From Mycobacterium shimoidei (lineage in GTDB: Bacteria > Actinomycetota > Actinomycetes > Mycobacteriales > Mycobacteriaceae): a stretch of DNA of 54,240 nt. This document shows, in pieces, positions 1-7,659 of this stretch (its first letter is position 1; each line of letters begins with the position of its first letter). Where the stretch lies: the NCBI GenBank assembly GCA_002101905.1, contig LQPU01000006.1, positions 1 to 54,240 of the forward strand, in the 5' to 3' direction. The position numbers were made by a program, and so were the translations under genes. A model generated the notes under the pieces. That model saw only the letters and a list, made by a program, of their open reading frames with translations, was not told where the DNA came from and searched no databases.

Positions 1-65
1 TCACCCACTACATCGCACGGTCTCTACTGGAAACCGGTGGATTCAGACCCCGACTACACCCTCAA

Positions 66-368
66 TCATGAAGAGCCAGTTTGGTTCTCCTGGAACTGGT
101 CCACCAGGATGTCGAACGCGGTCGCACCACCCGGGTCCTGCGCGAACAGCGCCAGATCAGCGGCGTGGTTTGCCACGCCCTGGTCGCCAAATGCCCCATA
201 GAGGTTGACGTACCCAGAAGGGTCCGCGTACGGGTTGACGACGGGGTCGTCGATGCTGCCGCTCTCGGCGCCGGCTACGGGGGAGGTGCCAAGGCTGAGA
301 AATGCGCCAACTGCTGCCGCGCCGACACCCACTGCGGCGCTGCGTAACGTAGACTGTTTGCGACTCAT
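66..368 (-). CDS. Small secreted protein of unknown function
   Basis: A 100-residue protein with a clear Sec signal: basic MSRKQSTLRS, an Ala/Val/Gly hydrophobic stretch, and a likely cleavage after SPVAGA near residue 34. The mature part is about 65 residues, acidic, rich in Asp, Gly and Gln, without cysteines (QGVANHAADLALFAQDPGG). The start is supported by a GGAGG about seven bases upstream on the minus strand. The gene stands alone at the window edge with a long AT-rich region ahead of it. I do not recognise the family. It is probably an exported small mycobacterial protein, and no function can be assigned from sequence. Confidence 0.7.
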   Translation of the reverse strand: MSRKQSTLRSAAVGVGAAAVGAFLSLGTSPVAGAESGSIDDPVVNPYADPSGYVNLYGAFGDQGVANHAADLALFAQDPGGATAFDILVDQFQENQTGSS

Positions 369-782
369 GTGCGAGCCTCCAATCGTGGTATCTCTCGATG
401 TGGTATGGGTTTGCCTCCCGTTGCCGCGGCTCGTACATGAGTCCTAACTCTCTCAGGTAAATGCCGTCGACGGGGAAAGCATATACCGCGATACAGGGTG
501 TACAACACAAACTTTCTAAAAATATCTCAGCTTTTTCTGAGTCACCCGTTAAGGCCCACCTAAAGACCTCGAACAGTTGCCTAAGCCGCGCTAAAACAAC
601 ACGCGTCGAATATGTTGCTGAACATGCGTTGAATATTTGCAACAACCGCCTTTACACGCATTTACATCGGCTTTTCGGTGCTCTGGCGAAGCGCTGAGGA
701 ATCGTGATCAGCAATTTTGGATCAGCCCGGCTGCCTCGATGCTCGCCGCGACTCAGACCGCCGGCGGTAGATTGATACCGCT
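369..782. other. AT-rich intergenic region between divergent genes
   Basis: No convincing gene. Bases 481-540 are only 21/60 G+C, against a strongly GC-rich background. It must carry the promoter of the minus-strand secreted protein and that of the DUF1707 gene, for which TAGATT at 768-773 ends nine bases before the ATG. A short perfect stem (CTCAG-CTTTTT-CTGAG) lies near 526-541. Short open frames here have no ribosome site or recognisable product. Confidence 0.5.
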
Positions 783-1358
783 ATGACCCATCCTGGCGAA
801 CTGGCCGAGCTGCGGGTTTCCGATGCCGATCGCAACGGCACGCTGCGCCGTTTGCACAACGCGGTCGCACTCGGCCTGATCGATATCGACGAGTTCGAGC
901 AGCGCTCGTCCCGGGTGTCCTATGCGCGCACCCGCGGCGAGCTCGACGGTCTGGTCGGTGACCTGCCCGGCCCGGGTGCTTTCGTCACGTCGGTGGCCGA
1001 CCGGGTGGAGCTGCGCGGCTGGCTGGGGTCGCTCAAACGCCACGGCGAATGGACAGTGCCCACCCGGTTGGCGCTGGTGCGCCGCGTCGGGTCGGTGGAA
1101 CTGGACCTTGTCCGGGCCCGCTTCGCCGGACCGGTCGTCGTCATCGAACTGGACGTTAAGTTCGGCTCGGTGGACATCCGGCTGCCCGACGGTGCCAGCG
1201 CATCGATCGACGACGTCGAGGTTTATGGCGGTAGCGCAAGTGACCGTCGCAAGGACGCACCGGCTGAGGGCACGCCCCACGTCGTGCTGACCGGCCGCAT
1301 GGTGTGCGGCTCAGTACGTATAAAGGGTCCCCGCCGCGCACTGCTGCGCCGCCGCTGA
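783..1358 (+). CDS. DUF1707 domain protein (Rv2862c-like)
   Basis: A 191-residue protein. Residues about 10-65 match the DUF1707 pattern: LRVSDADRNGTLRRL, then an FEQR and a YARTRGELDGLVGDLP ending. That short helical domain is common at the N-terminus of actinobacterial proteins. The C-terminal half (about 95-185) is beta-rich and resembles the LiaF/VraT-like cell-wall-stress domain often paired with DUF1707. There is no signal peptide or membrane segment, so it is probably cytosolic. The ATG follows a TAGATT hexamer by nine bases with no Shine-Dalgarno, so a nearly leaderless message is possible. It lies just upstream of mapB, as I recall for M. tuberculosis Rv2862c. The role is unknown. 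Confidence 0.75.
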   Translation: MTHPGELAELRVSDADRNGTLRRLHNAVALGLIDIDEFEQRSSRVSYARTRGELDGLVGDLPGPGAFVTSVADRVELRGWLGSLKRHGEWTVPTRLALVRRVGSVELDLVRARFAGPVVVIELDVKFGSVDIRLPDGASASIDDVEVYGGSASDRRKDAPAEGTPHVVLTGRMVCGSVRIKGPRRALLRRR

Positions 1359-1383
1359 TGATCGGCTTTTCGCCGTAGCCGGT

Positions 1384-1389
1384 TAAGCT
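1384..1389 (+). promoter_or_regulatory. Leaderless -10 candidate for mapB
   Basis: TAAGCT lies six bases before the mapB ATG at 1396 and there is no Shine-Dalgarno. This TANNNT-N6-ATG layout is typical of mycobacterial leaderless transcripts and supports the chosen start. Confidence 0.5.
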
Positions 1390-1395
1390 GGCAAG

Positions 1396-2253
1396 ATGCC
1401 TGTTCGCACCGCGCTCTGCCCCGGCGTGCAGTCCCCGACGCGGCCGGTGCCCAAGTCGATTCCGCGCCCGGAATACGTCGGCAAACCGACCGCGCGCGAG
1501 GGCAGTGAACCCTGGGTGCAGACTCCCGAGGTCATCGAGAAGATGCGGGTGGCGGGCCGGATCGCGGCCGGCGCGCTGGCCGAGGCGGGCAAGGCCGTCG
1601 CGCCCGGAGTGACCACCGACGAGCTGGACCGTATCGCCCACGAATACATGGTCGACCACGGCGCCTATCCTTCGACGCTGGGCTACAAGGGGTTTCCCAA
1701 GTCGTGCTGCACGTCGCTGAACGAGGTCATCTGCCACGGCATCCCCGACTCGACGGTGATCGAGGACGGCGACATCGTCAACATCGACGTCACCGCCTAC
1801 ATCCACGGGGTGCACGGCGACACCAATGCGACGTTTCTGGCCGGCGATGTCGCCGAGGAGCACCGGCTGCTGGTCGAGCGCACCCGCGAGGCGATGATGC
1901 GTGCGATCAATGCCGTCAAACCTGGCCGCTCGCTGTCGGTTGTCGGCCGCGTGATCGAGTCATACGCAAACCGATTCGGCTATAACGTGGTTCGCGATTT
2001 CACCGGGCACGGCATCGGAACCACGTTCCACAACGGCCTGGTGGTGCTGCATTACGACCAGCCCTCGGTCACCACGATCCTCGAGCCAGGGATGACGTTC
2101 ACCATCGAGCCGATGATCAACCTCGGCGCACTGGACTACGAGATCTGGGACGACGGCTGGACAGTGGTGACCAAGGACCGCAAGTGGACGGCGCAATTCG
2201 AGCACACCCTGGTGGTCACCGACACCGGCGCCGAAATCCTCACCCTGCCGTGA
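1396..2253 (+). CDS. mapB: Methionine aminopeptidase type I
   Basis: Removes the initiator methionine from nascent proteins in the cytosol. The 285 residues equal the length I remember for M. tuberculosis MapB (MetAP1c). The metal ligands of the pita-bread fold are all present: D131 and D142 ([14 protein letters not shown]), H205 (FTGHGIG), E238 (TIEPM) and E269 (QFEHT). H114 in CHGIP is the substrate-side histidine. Residues 1-40 form the proline-rich extension typical of actinobacterial MetAP1c. A leaderless -10 fits the ATG used. It is followed after 19 bases by cobQ, probably co-transcribed. Confidence 0.96.
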   Translation: MPVRTALCPGVQSPTRPVPKSIPRPEYVGKPTAREGSEPWVQTPEVIEKMRVAGRIAAGALAEAGKAVAPGVTTDELDRIAHEYMVDHGAYPSTLGYKGFPKSCCTSLNEVICHGIPDSTVIEDGDIVNIDVTAYIHGVHGDTNATFLAGDVAEEHRLLVERTREAMMRAINAVKPGRSLSVVGRVIESYANRFGYNVVRDFTGHGIGTTFHNGLVVLHYDQPSVTTILEPGMTFTIEPMINLGALDYEIWDDGWTVVTKDRKWTAQFEHTLVVTDTGAEILTLP

Positions 2254-2272
2254 CGCGGTCCGCGCGACGCGC

Positions 2273-3787
2273 GTGAGCGGGGCGCTGCTGGTCGCCGGCA
2301 CCAGCTCGGACGCCGGAAAATCCATGGTGGTGGCTGGGCTGTGTCGCCTGCTGGTACGCAAGGGGATCCGCGTCGCGCCGTTCAAGGCGCAGAACATGTC
2401 GAACAACTCGGCGGTCACCGTCGAGGGCGGCGAGATCGGCCGGGCCCAGGCAATGCAGGCGCGCGCCGCCCGCTTGGAGCCCAGCACCAGGTTCAATCCG
2501 GTCTTGCTCAAACCCGGCAGCGACCAGAGCTCGCAGCTGGTGGTCCGCGGCCAGGTCGCCGGCTCGGTCAGCGCGGCCGGCCACTGGTCACGGCGCAACG
2601 AGCTCATCGACATTGTCGCCGCCGAATTGGCGGGCCTGCGAGCCGAATTCGACGCGGTGATCTGCGAGGGCGCGGGATCGCCCAGCGAGATCAACCTGCG
2701 GGCAACTGATATCGCCAACATGGGGCTGGCCCGAGCCGCGAACCTCCCGGTGATCCTGGTCGGTGACATCGACCGCGGCGGGCTGCTGGCGCATCTGTTC
2801 GGCACCGTCGCGATCCTCGACCCGCAAGACCAGGCGCTGATCGCCGGCTTCATCGTGAACAAATTTCGCGGCGACGCCGCGCTGCTGGCGCCCGGGCTGC
2901 GGCAACTGGCCCACCTCACCGGCCGCCCCACCTACGGGGTGCTGCCGTATGTGCACGAGCTCTGGCTGGACACTGAAGACTCTGTCTCGGTGTGGGCCCA
3001 CCGGGTCCTGGGAACCCCGCAGCCGCCGCGTGGCCGTCAATGGCTACGGGTGGCCGCGGTGCGGTTGCCGCGAATCTCCAACTCCACCGATGTCGAAGCG
3101 CTGGCCTGCGAACCCGGGGTGCTGGTGCGCTGGGTCAGCGAACCCGCCGATGTGGCCGACGCGGACGTGATTGTTTTGCCGGGCAGCCGAGCCACTGTCG
3201 CCGACCTGCGCTGGCTCCGCGAGCGTGGACTAGCCGAGTCCATCGCCTCGCACGCCGCGTCGGGCCGTCCGGTGCTGGGCATCTGCGGCGGCTTCCAGAT
3301 GCTGTGCCGCTGGATCGACGACCCGGTCGAGTCCGGGTCGGGGCGCGTCCCAGGGTTGGGGCTGCTGGCCGCCGAGATCCAATTCGCGGCCCCGAAGGTG
3401 GTGCGCCGCTGGCAGTCTGGCCTGACGGGCTACGAGATTCATCATGGACGGGTAAGCAGCTGCGCCGAGGCGACCTGGTTCGACGCCGACGGATCGCCGC
3501 ACGGGTATCGCCGCGACCACGTGTTCGGCACCCACTGGCACGGCCTATTCGACAACGATGTATTCCGGAGGCAGTGGCTGAGCGTCGCGGCGGCCGCTGC
3601 GGGACGCGATGGTTTCGTGGTCGCCGACGATATTGATGTCTCGGCGTGTCGCGACCTTCAGCTGGATCTGATGGCCGATCTGCTGGCCGCACACCTCGAC
3701 ATCCGCGCTGTCATGCGGCTGCTCGACGACGGGCCACCGCCGCGCCCAACCCTTACCGTCAAACCCGCTGTCAGCCAACCGCTTTGA
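2273..3787 (+). CDS. cobQ: Cobyric acid synthase CobQ
   Basis: Amidates the b, d, e and g side chains of adenosylcobyrinic acid a,c-diamide, using glutamine and ATP, in late cobalamin synthesis. At 504 residues it has family length. The N-terminal ATP-binding domain starts with GTSSDAGKS (about 9-17). The C-terminal class I glutaminase domain has C338 in [10 protein letters not shown] and H421 in GTHWHGLF. The GTG start lies 19 bases after mapB, and no Shine-Dalgarno is obvious, so translation may depend on coupling. In M. tuberculosis I remember cobQ1 at Rv0255c, far from mapB. Here it occupies the place I expect for glnA4, so the cobalamin genes have been rearranged. Confidence 0.94.
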   Translation: MSGALLVAGTSSDAGKSMVVAGLCRLLVRKGIRVAPFKAQNMSNNSAVTVEGGEIGRAQAMQARAARLEPSTRFNPVLLKPGSDQSSQLVVRGQVAGSVSAAGHWSRRNELIDIVAAELAGLRAEFDAVICEGAGSPSEINLRATDIANMGLARAANLPVILVGDIDRGGLLAHLFGTVAILDPQDQALIAGFIVNKFRGDAALLAPGLRQLAHLTGRPTYGVLPYVHELWLDTEDSVSVWAHRVLGTPQPPRGRQWLRVAAVRLPRISNSTDVEALACEPGVLVRWVSEPADVADADVIVLPGSRATVADLRWLRERGLAESIASHAASGRPVLGICGGFQMLCRWIDDPVESGSGRVPGLGLLAAEIQFAAPKVVRRWQSGLTGYEIHHGRVSSCAEATWFDADGSPHGYRRDHVFGTHWHGLFDNDVFRRQWLSVAAAAAGRDGFVVADDIDVSACRDLQLDLMADLLAAHLDIRAVMRLLDDGPPPRPTLTVKPAVSQPL

Positions 3788-3898
3788 ACTACGTCGTCAA
3801 TTTTCAGCTGCGGCCAACGGCGCTCAATTCACACAAAGTTCAGCCAATATTGACTGAGAGACTCCGCAGAAACGGCCCGCACAGCGGCCAATTCACTG

Positions 3899-3904
3899 TA
3901 GCTT
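3899..3904 (+). promoter_or_regulatory. Leaderless -10 candidate for the 3911 gene
   Basis: TAGCTT ends six bases before GTG 3911. This favours GTG 3911 over the in-frame ATG at 3926 as the start. Confidence 0.45.
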
Positions 3905-3910
3905 GCGGAA

Positions 3911-4477
3911 GTGCCTTCGACGACGATGACGACCGTCGACGGTTTTCCCGTCCAGGTTGATGTGACCGGGCCCGACAAGGGCACCGTCGTTGTCCTCCTG
4001 GCTGCGGCGCAGCGATCCCTTACCGCCTACGAACCGGTGTGCGAACGCCTGCACACCGCGTCGCTGCGGACCGTCGCCATCGCACAGGACCAACGGCTGA
4101 CTCCCAAATCGGTGATCGGCATCCTCGACGTGCTCGACATCAGTTGGTCGGTGGTGGTCGGCGACCGGGCCGGCGGCGAACTGGCGTGGGAACTGGCGGC
4201 CACCAGACTCGACCGCTTCACCGGGCTGGTGGCGATCGACCGGGGGCATCCGCGGGTAGCCGATCTGACCGGGGTGATCCGCGACGACCACTGCCCGCCG
4301 GTGGAGATCAACACCACTGCGCTGGTGAGCACACCGGCTTCCCAGGCAGTGGCGCGGGCCAGCCAGCGCTATGTCTACGGCGACTATCGGGTGGTCGAGC
4401 TGCTTGCGCGGCGCAATGCGCAGGAGTCCAACGCGCAGCTGGCCGCCGAGATCGTCCTGCGCGCCAGCACCTGGTGA
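3911..4477 (+). CDS. Degenerate alpha/beta-hydrolase-like protein
   Basis: A 188-residue protein with the strand-turn-helix pattern of an alpha/beta hydrolase: a glycine-rich start after GFPVQVDVTGP, then TVVVLL, a YEPVCERL helix and a nucleophile-elbow region. In the elbow the usual G-x-S-x-G reads GDRAGGE, with Arg at the serine position. It is also about 80-100 residues shorter than a normal hydrolase. The GTG start fits a leaderless -10, and the stop overlaps the next gene's GTG (GTGA). It may be a non-catalytic relative kept for binding or a decaying gene. The fold assignment is by pattern only. Confidence 0.6.
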   Translation: MPSTTMTTVDGFPVQVDVTGPDKGTVVVLLAAAQRSLTAYEPVCERLHTASLRTVAIAQDQRLTPKSVIGILDVLDISWSVVVGDRAGGELAWELAATRLDRFTGLVAIDRGHPRVADLTGVIRDDHCPPVEINTTALVSTPASQAVARASQRYVYGDYRVVELLARRNAQESNAQLAAEIVLRASTW

Positions 4478-5238
4478 CCGGGTCTGGATCGATGGGCGGC
4501 GATTCGCCGTTTCCACCGGTCATCGGAATGACCACCTATCTGGATCAGGCCCGCACCGGTGTCTGGGACGTTAGGGCCAGCTTCTTGCCGGCGGCCTACT
4601 TTCAGGGCATCACGCTGGCCGGTGGCGTTGCCACGCTGCTGCCGCCGCAGCCGGTCGACGCCGACATCGCGCGGCGGGTGCTCGACGGTCTGGACGGTCT
4701 GGTGATCACCGGTGGCAAAGACATCAACCCGGCTGCCTATGACCAGCAGCCGCATCCAGAGACCGATCAGCCCGACACCGCACGCGACCAGTGGGAGTTC
4801 ATGCTGCTGCGCGAGGCACTCGACCGGCGGCTTCCGGTGTTGGGCATCTGCCGCGGCGCCCAGGTCCTCAACGTTGCGCTCGGCGGCACGCTGCATCAGC
4901 ATCTGCCCGACGTCATCGGGCACACTGGTCATCGGGCCGGCAACGCCGTGTTCACCACGTTGAGCGTGCGCACGGTGCCCGGCACCCGGCTGGCCGACCT
5001 GCTCGGGGAGCGCGCCGACGTGCAGTGTTACCACCACCAGGCCATCGCCGAAGTCGGGCGCGGTCTGATCGTCAGCGCGTGGGACGACGACGAGGTGATT
5101 GAGGCGCTCGAGCTGCCGGGCGACGGTTTCGTGCTGGCCGTGCAATGGCATCCCGAGGAAAACCTCGATGACTTGCGGCTGTTCACTGCGATCGTGGACG
5201 CCGCGCGCAGCTATGCGGGTGCACGGGTGGTCCGTTGA
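4474..5238 (+). CDS. Gamma-glutamyl hydrolase, class I glutamine amidotransferase (Rv2859c-like)
   Basis: Peptidase C26 protein resembling PuuD, which hydrolyses gamma-glutamyl-GABA in polyamine breakdown. With the GTG start used here, the nucleophile is C126 in GICRGAQVLN and the other triad members are H226 and E228 in QWHPEEN. DGLVITGGKDINPAAY is also typical of the family. GTG 4474 gives a GTGA overlap with the upstream gene; ATG 4492 is the alternative, and recognisable homology starts only at PPVIGMTTYL. In M. tuberculosis I remember this gene between glnA4 and aldC, which could make and then process gamma-glutamyl amines. Neither partner is here, so its substrate supply is unclear. Confidence 0.88.
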   Translation: MTGSGSMGGDSPFPPVIGMTTYLDQARTGVWDVRASFLPAAYFQGITLAGGVATLLPPQPVDADIARRVLDGLDGLVITGGKDINPAAYDQQPHPETDQPDTARDQWEFMLLREALDRRLPVLGICRGAQVLNVALGGTLHQHLPDVIGHTGHRAGNAVFTTLSVRTVPGTRLADLLGERADVQCYHHQAIAEVGRGLIVSAWDDDEVIEALELPGDGFVLAVQWHPEENLDDLRLFTAIVDAARSYAGARVVR

Positions 5239-5240
5239 GC

Positions 5241-6014
5241 ATGGATCTGACGCAGCGCCTTGCCGGCAGGGTCGCCGTGGTCACCGGTGCCGCTGGCGGT
5301 ATCGGTGCGGCCACGGCTCGGCGGCTGCACGCCGAAGGCGCCACGATCGTCGTCGGCGATATCGACCAACGGACCGGCGAGGCGGTTGCGGCCGAGTTGG
5401 GCGGGACGTTTGTGGCCGTTGATGTTTCGGACGAAGCCGCGGTCAACGCGCTGTTCGACGCCGCCGCGGCAACATACGGGTCGGTCGACATCGCGGTCAA
5501 CAACGCCGGCATTTCGCCGCCCGAGGACGAACTGATCGAAAACACCGAACTGCCGGTGTGGCAGCGGGTGCAAGACGTGAATCTCAAATCGGTGTATCTG
5601 TGCTGCCGGGCGGCGCTGCGGTACATGGTGCCCGCCGCCCAGGGCTCGATCGTCAACGTCGCCTCCTTTGTCGCGGTGATGGGTTCGGCCACGTCGCAGA
5701 TTTCCTACACCGCGTCCAAGGGCGGAGTGTTGGCGATGTCGCGTGAGCTCGGGGTGCAGTTCGCCCGGCAGGGCATCCGCGTCAACGCGTTGTGCCCGGG
5801 CCCGGTGCACACCCCACTGCTGCAAGAGCTTTTCGCCAAGGATCCTGAGCGGGCTGCGCGCCGGCTGGTGCATGTGCCGATGGGCCGCTTCGCCGAGGCA
5901 CACGAAGTCGCCGCAGCGGTGGCGTTTCTCGCCAGCGACGACGCGTCATTCATCACGGCGTCGACATTTCTGGTCGACGGCGGCATCAGCGCCGCTTACG
6001 TAACCCCGCTGTAG
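5241..6014 (+). CDS. Short-chain dehydrogenase/reductase (Rv2857c-like)
   Basis: A classical SDR of 257 residues. It has the TGxxxGIG cofactor motif (VTGAAGGIG near 14-22), NNAGIS, and the catalytic Y156-x3-K160 in SYTASKGG. The end DGGISAAYVTPL is typical of NAD(P)-dependent alcohol or 3-oxoacyl reductases. D41-I42-D43 after the second strand (VVGDIDQ) suggests NAD(H). ATG 5241 lies three bases after the stop of the hydrolase gene; an in-frame TTG overlaps that stop. It closes the mapB-led run and converges with a phosphodiesterase gene only three bases away. The substrate is unknown. Confidence 0.88.
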   Translation: MDLTQRLAGRVAVVTGAAGGIGAATARRLHAEGATIVVGDIDQRTGEAVAAELGGTFVAVDVSDEAAVNALFDAAAATYGSVDIAVNNAGISPPEDELIENTELPVWQRVQDVNLKSVYLCCRAALRYMVPAAQGSIVNVASFVAVMGSATSQISYTASKGGVLAMSRELGVQFARQGIRVNALCPGPVHTPLLQELFAKDPERAARRLVHVPMGRFAEAHEVAAAVAFLASDDASFITASTFLVDGGISAAYVTPL

Positions 6015-6017
6015 GGC

Positions 6018-7154
6018 TCAGCCCCGGAAGGTGATCAGCGGAATCGCCATCTCGGCAGCGGTGGCCCCGCCGTGAAACCCGATGAGCTTGGCCACTTCGG
6101 GTGGCTCGTGATCGGTGGCCAGCACCGCCGTGTCGTCGGTGCAGGTGACCACGACATCACCGATGCGCGCCAGGTGGTCGGGGCGCACTGGGCCGAACAC
6201 ACCGGCCGCAACAGCGTCGTCGCGGCTGCGCACTTCGGCCCGCCCGGCCAGCACTTCGGTCCAGGCGGCGATCACGTCGGGAGCCGCACCGTCGACGGTG
6301 TGCAGGTAGCGCACCCGAGGTTCGCCGGCCACCACGTGCACGCCGGCGCCCAGCCGGGGGTCGGCGTCGATGTCGACGCGGTCAGTCGTCGGCACGTTCA
6401 GCCCGCCGTGGTCGGCGGTGACCAGCAGTGCCGCGTCGCTCGGCAAGGTTTCCACCAGCCGGCTCAGCAGCGAATCGACCCGCGCCGCCGCGCTGTGCCA
6501 CTCCAGTGAGCCGATCCCGCACAGATGCGCCGCCGTGTCGAGTGCCGCGGTGTAGCCATAGACCAATCCGGGTTCGGCCGCCAGCTGGTCGGCCAGCTTT
6601 TCGGCGTAATCCTCACCGTGGTTCGTGGCGTGAAACTGCGCACCGCGGTACGCCGCCTCGGTGAGCCCGCTGCCGATGAAGTGTGCCGGCAGTACGGCCC
6701 GAGCACTGATCTCGGCCTGGGCCAGCCGCTCGAACCAGGTGGGGACCGGTTGCCAGCGTGCCGGCGGGGGATCGTCGCGCCAAAAGATGTGGGTCAGCAC
6801 CCGGTCGGTGCCGGGCACCCGGAGGGTGAAGCCCAAAACCCCATGCTCACCTGGTGGGCGCCCGGTGCCCAGTGACACCAGGCTGGTGGGGGTCGTCGAA
6901 GGAAATGTGCAGGTCAGCTCGGTCAGTCGCCCGAAATTTCCGGCCAGCACCGACGCGAGCAAGGAAGCATCGGGGGCTAACGTCGGCAGTTGGTGCCAAC
7001 CCATCCCGTCGACCAGCAGCACCGCGACGCGGCGCACCTCGCCGAGCTGCTCGGTCAGCCCAAGTGCGTCGACGGCGCCCGGCGCCCCGAGCAGCGCAGC
7101 GGCAGCCGGCAGCACGTCGCAGATACTCATCATGATCGTCAGTCTGGCAGTCAT
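6018..7154 (-). CDS. Nucleotide pyrophosphatase/phosphodiesterase family protein
   Basis: A 378-residue alkaline-phosphatase-superfamily enzyme of the type I phosphodiesterase branch. D49 in LLVDGMG is a metal ligand, and a Thr of PSTTPTSLVSLGTG (about 85-98) is the expected nucleophile. LDTAAHLCG and VTADHGG supply further metal ligands. It shows no signal peptide, so it is probably cytosolic. The start is uncertain: ATG 7154 is used, but MMSICDVLP seven codons in is equally possible, and no Shine-Dalgarno is clear. It diverges from a Fur-family gene 28 bases away, which may control it. The substrate is unknown. Confidence 0.82.
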   Translation of the reverse strand: MTARLTIMMSICDVLPAAAALLGAPGAVDALGLTEQLGEVRRVAVLLVDGMGWHQLPTLAPDASLLASVLAGNFGRLTELTCTFPSTTPTSLVSLGTGRPPGEHGVLGFTLRVPGTDRVLTHIFWRDDPPPARWQPVPTWFERLAQAEISARAVLPAHFIGSGLTEAAYRGAQFHATNHGEDYAEKLADQLAAEPGLVYGYTAALDTAAHLCGIGSLEWHSAAARVDSLLSRLVETLPSDAALLVTADHGGLNVPTTDRVDIDADPRLGAGVHVVAGEPRVRYLHTVDGAAPDVIAAWTEVLAGRAEVRSRDDAVAAGVFGPVRPDHLARIGDVVVTCTDDTAVLATDHEPPEVAKLIGFHGGATAAEMAIPLITFRG

Positions 7155-7182
7155 GGCGGAGAACCTGCGTAATACTTAATCG

Positions 7183-7659
7183 GTGACCAGGCCATCGGCT
7201 TTGGATCCGGTCGTTACCGAACGGATCGGCGAGTTGCTGCGCGCGCATGGCCTGCGCCGGATGGCGTCGCGGATCGCGGTGCTGGCGGTGCTCGAGTCGG
7301 CCAACACGCACCTGTCCGTCGCCGAGATCGATCAGCGGCTGCATGAGTACCTGCCCGCCGACGAACCGCCACCGGACCTGGCGACGATCTACCGCACGGT
7401 GACCACGCTGGTCGACCAGGGCGTCCTGCACGCGCTGACCCTCGAAAGCGGGGTGACCACTTACGGCTTGGCCGCCGATCCGCACCATCACGCGGTGTGC
7501 ACTCGCTGCGGATCGATCATCGAGGTGCCGGCGCACCAACTCAGCTCCGCGCTGGAACATGCGAGCGCGGGCAGTTCGTTCACGCTCTCGGAGCGGGCCG
7601 GTCTGACCCTGCACGGTCTGTGCCCGCAATGCCAGGGCAGGTCAGCGCAGCCCGAGTAG
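7183..7659 (+). CDS. Fur-family metalloregulator (Zur/FurB-like)
   Basis: A 158-residue Fur-family repressor. Residues 1-85 form the winged helix (DLATIYRTVTTLVDQGVL holds the recognition helix). The C-terminal dimer domain has HHH at 101-103 and two CxxC pairs, C106/C109 and C147/C150, which bind structural zinc. Spacing and the HHH-AVC-x2-C segment look more like Zur than Fe-Fur, but this is an inference. The GTG start lies seven bases after TAATAC, so the message may be leaderless. It diverges from the phosphodiesterase gene and its last 18 bases overlap the end of mtr. In M. tuberculosis I recall nicT near this place, not a Fur gene. Confidence 0.86.
   Translation: MTRPSALDPVVTERIGELLRAHGLRRMASRIAVLAVLESANTHLSVAEIDQRLHEYLPADEPPPDLATIYRTVTTLVDQGVLHALTLESGVTTYGLAADPHHHAVCTRCGSIIEVPAHQLSSALEHASAGSSFTLSERAGLTLHGLCPQCQGRSAQPE

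Noticed and set aside
2254..2272. Possible cobalamin riboswitch before cobQ
   Set aside because: Only 19 bases separate mapB and cobQ, too short for a riboswitch, and no B12-box-like sequence was seen.
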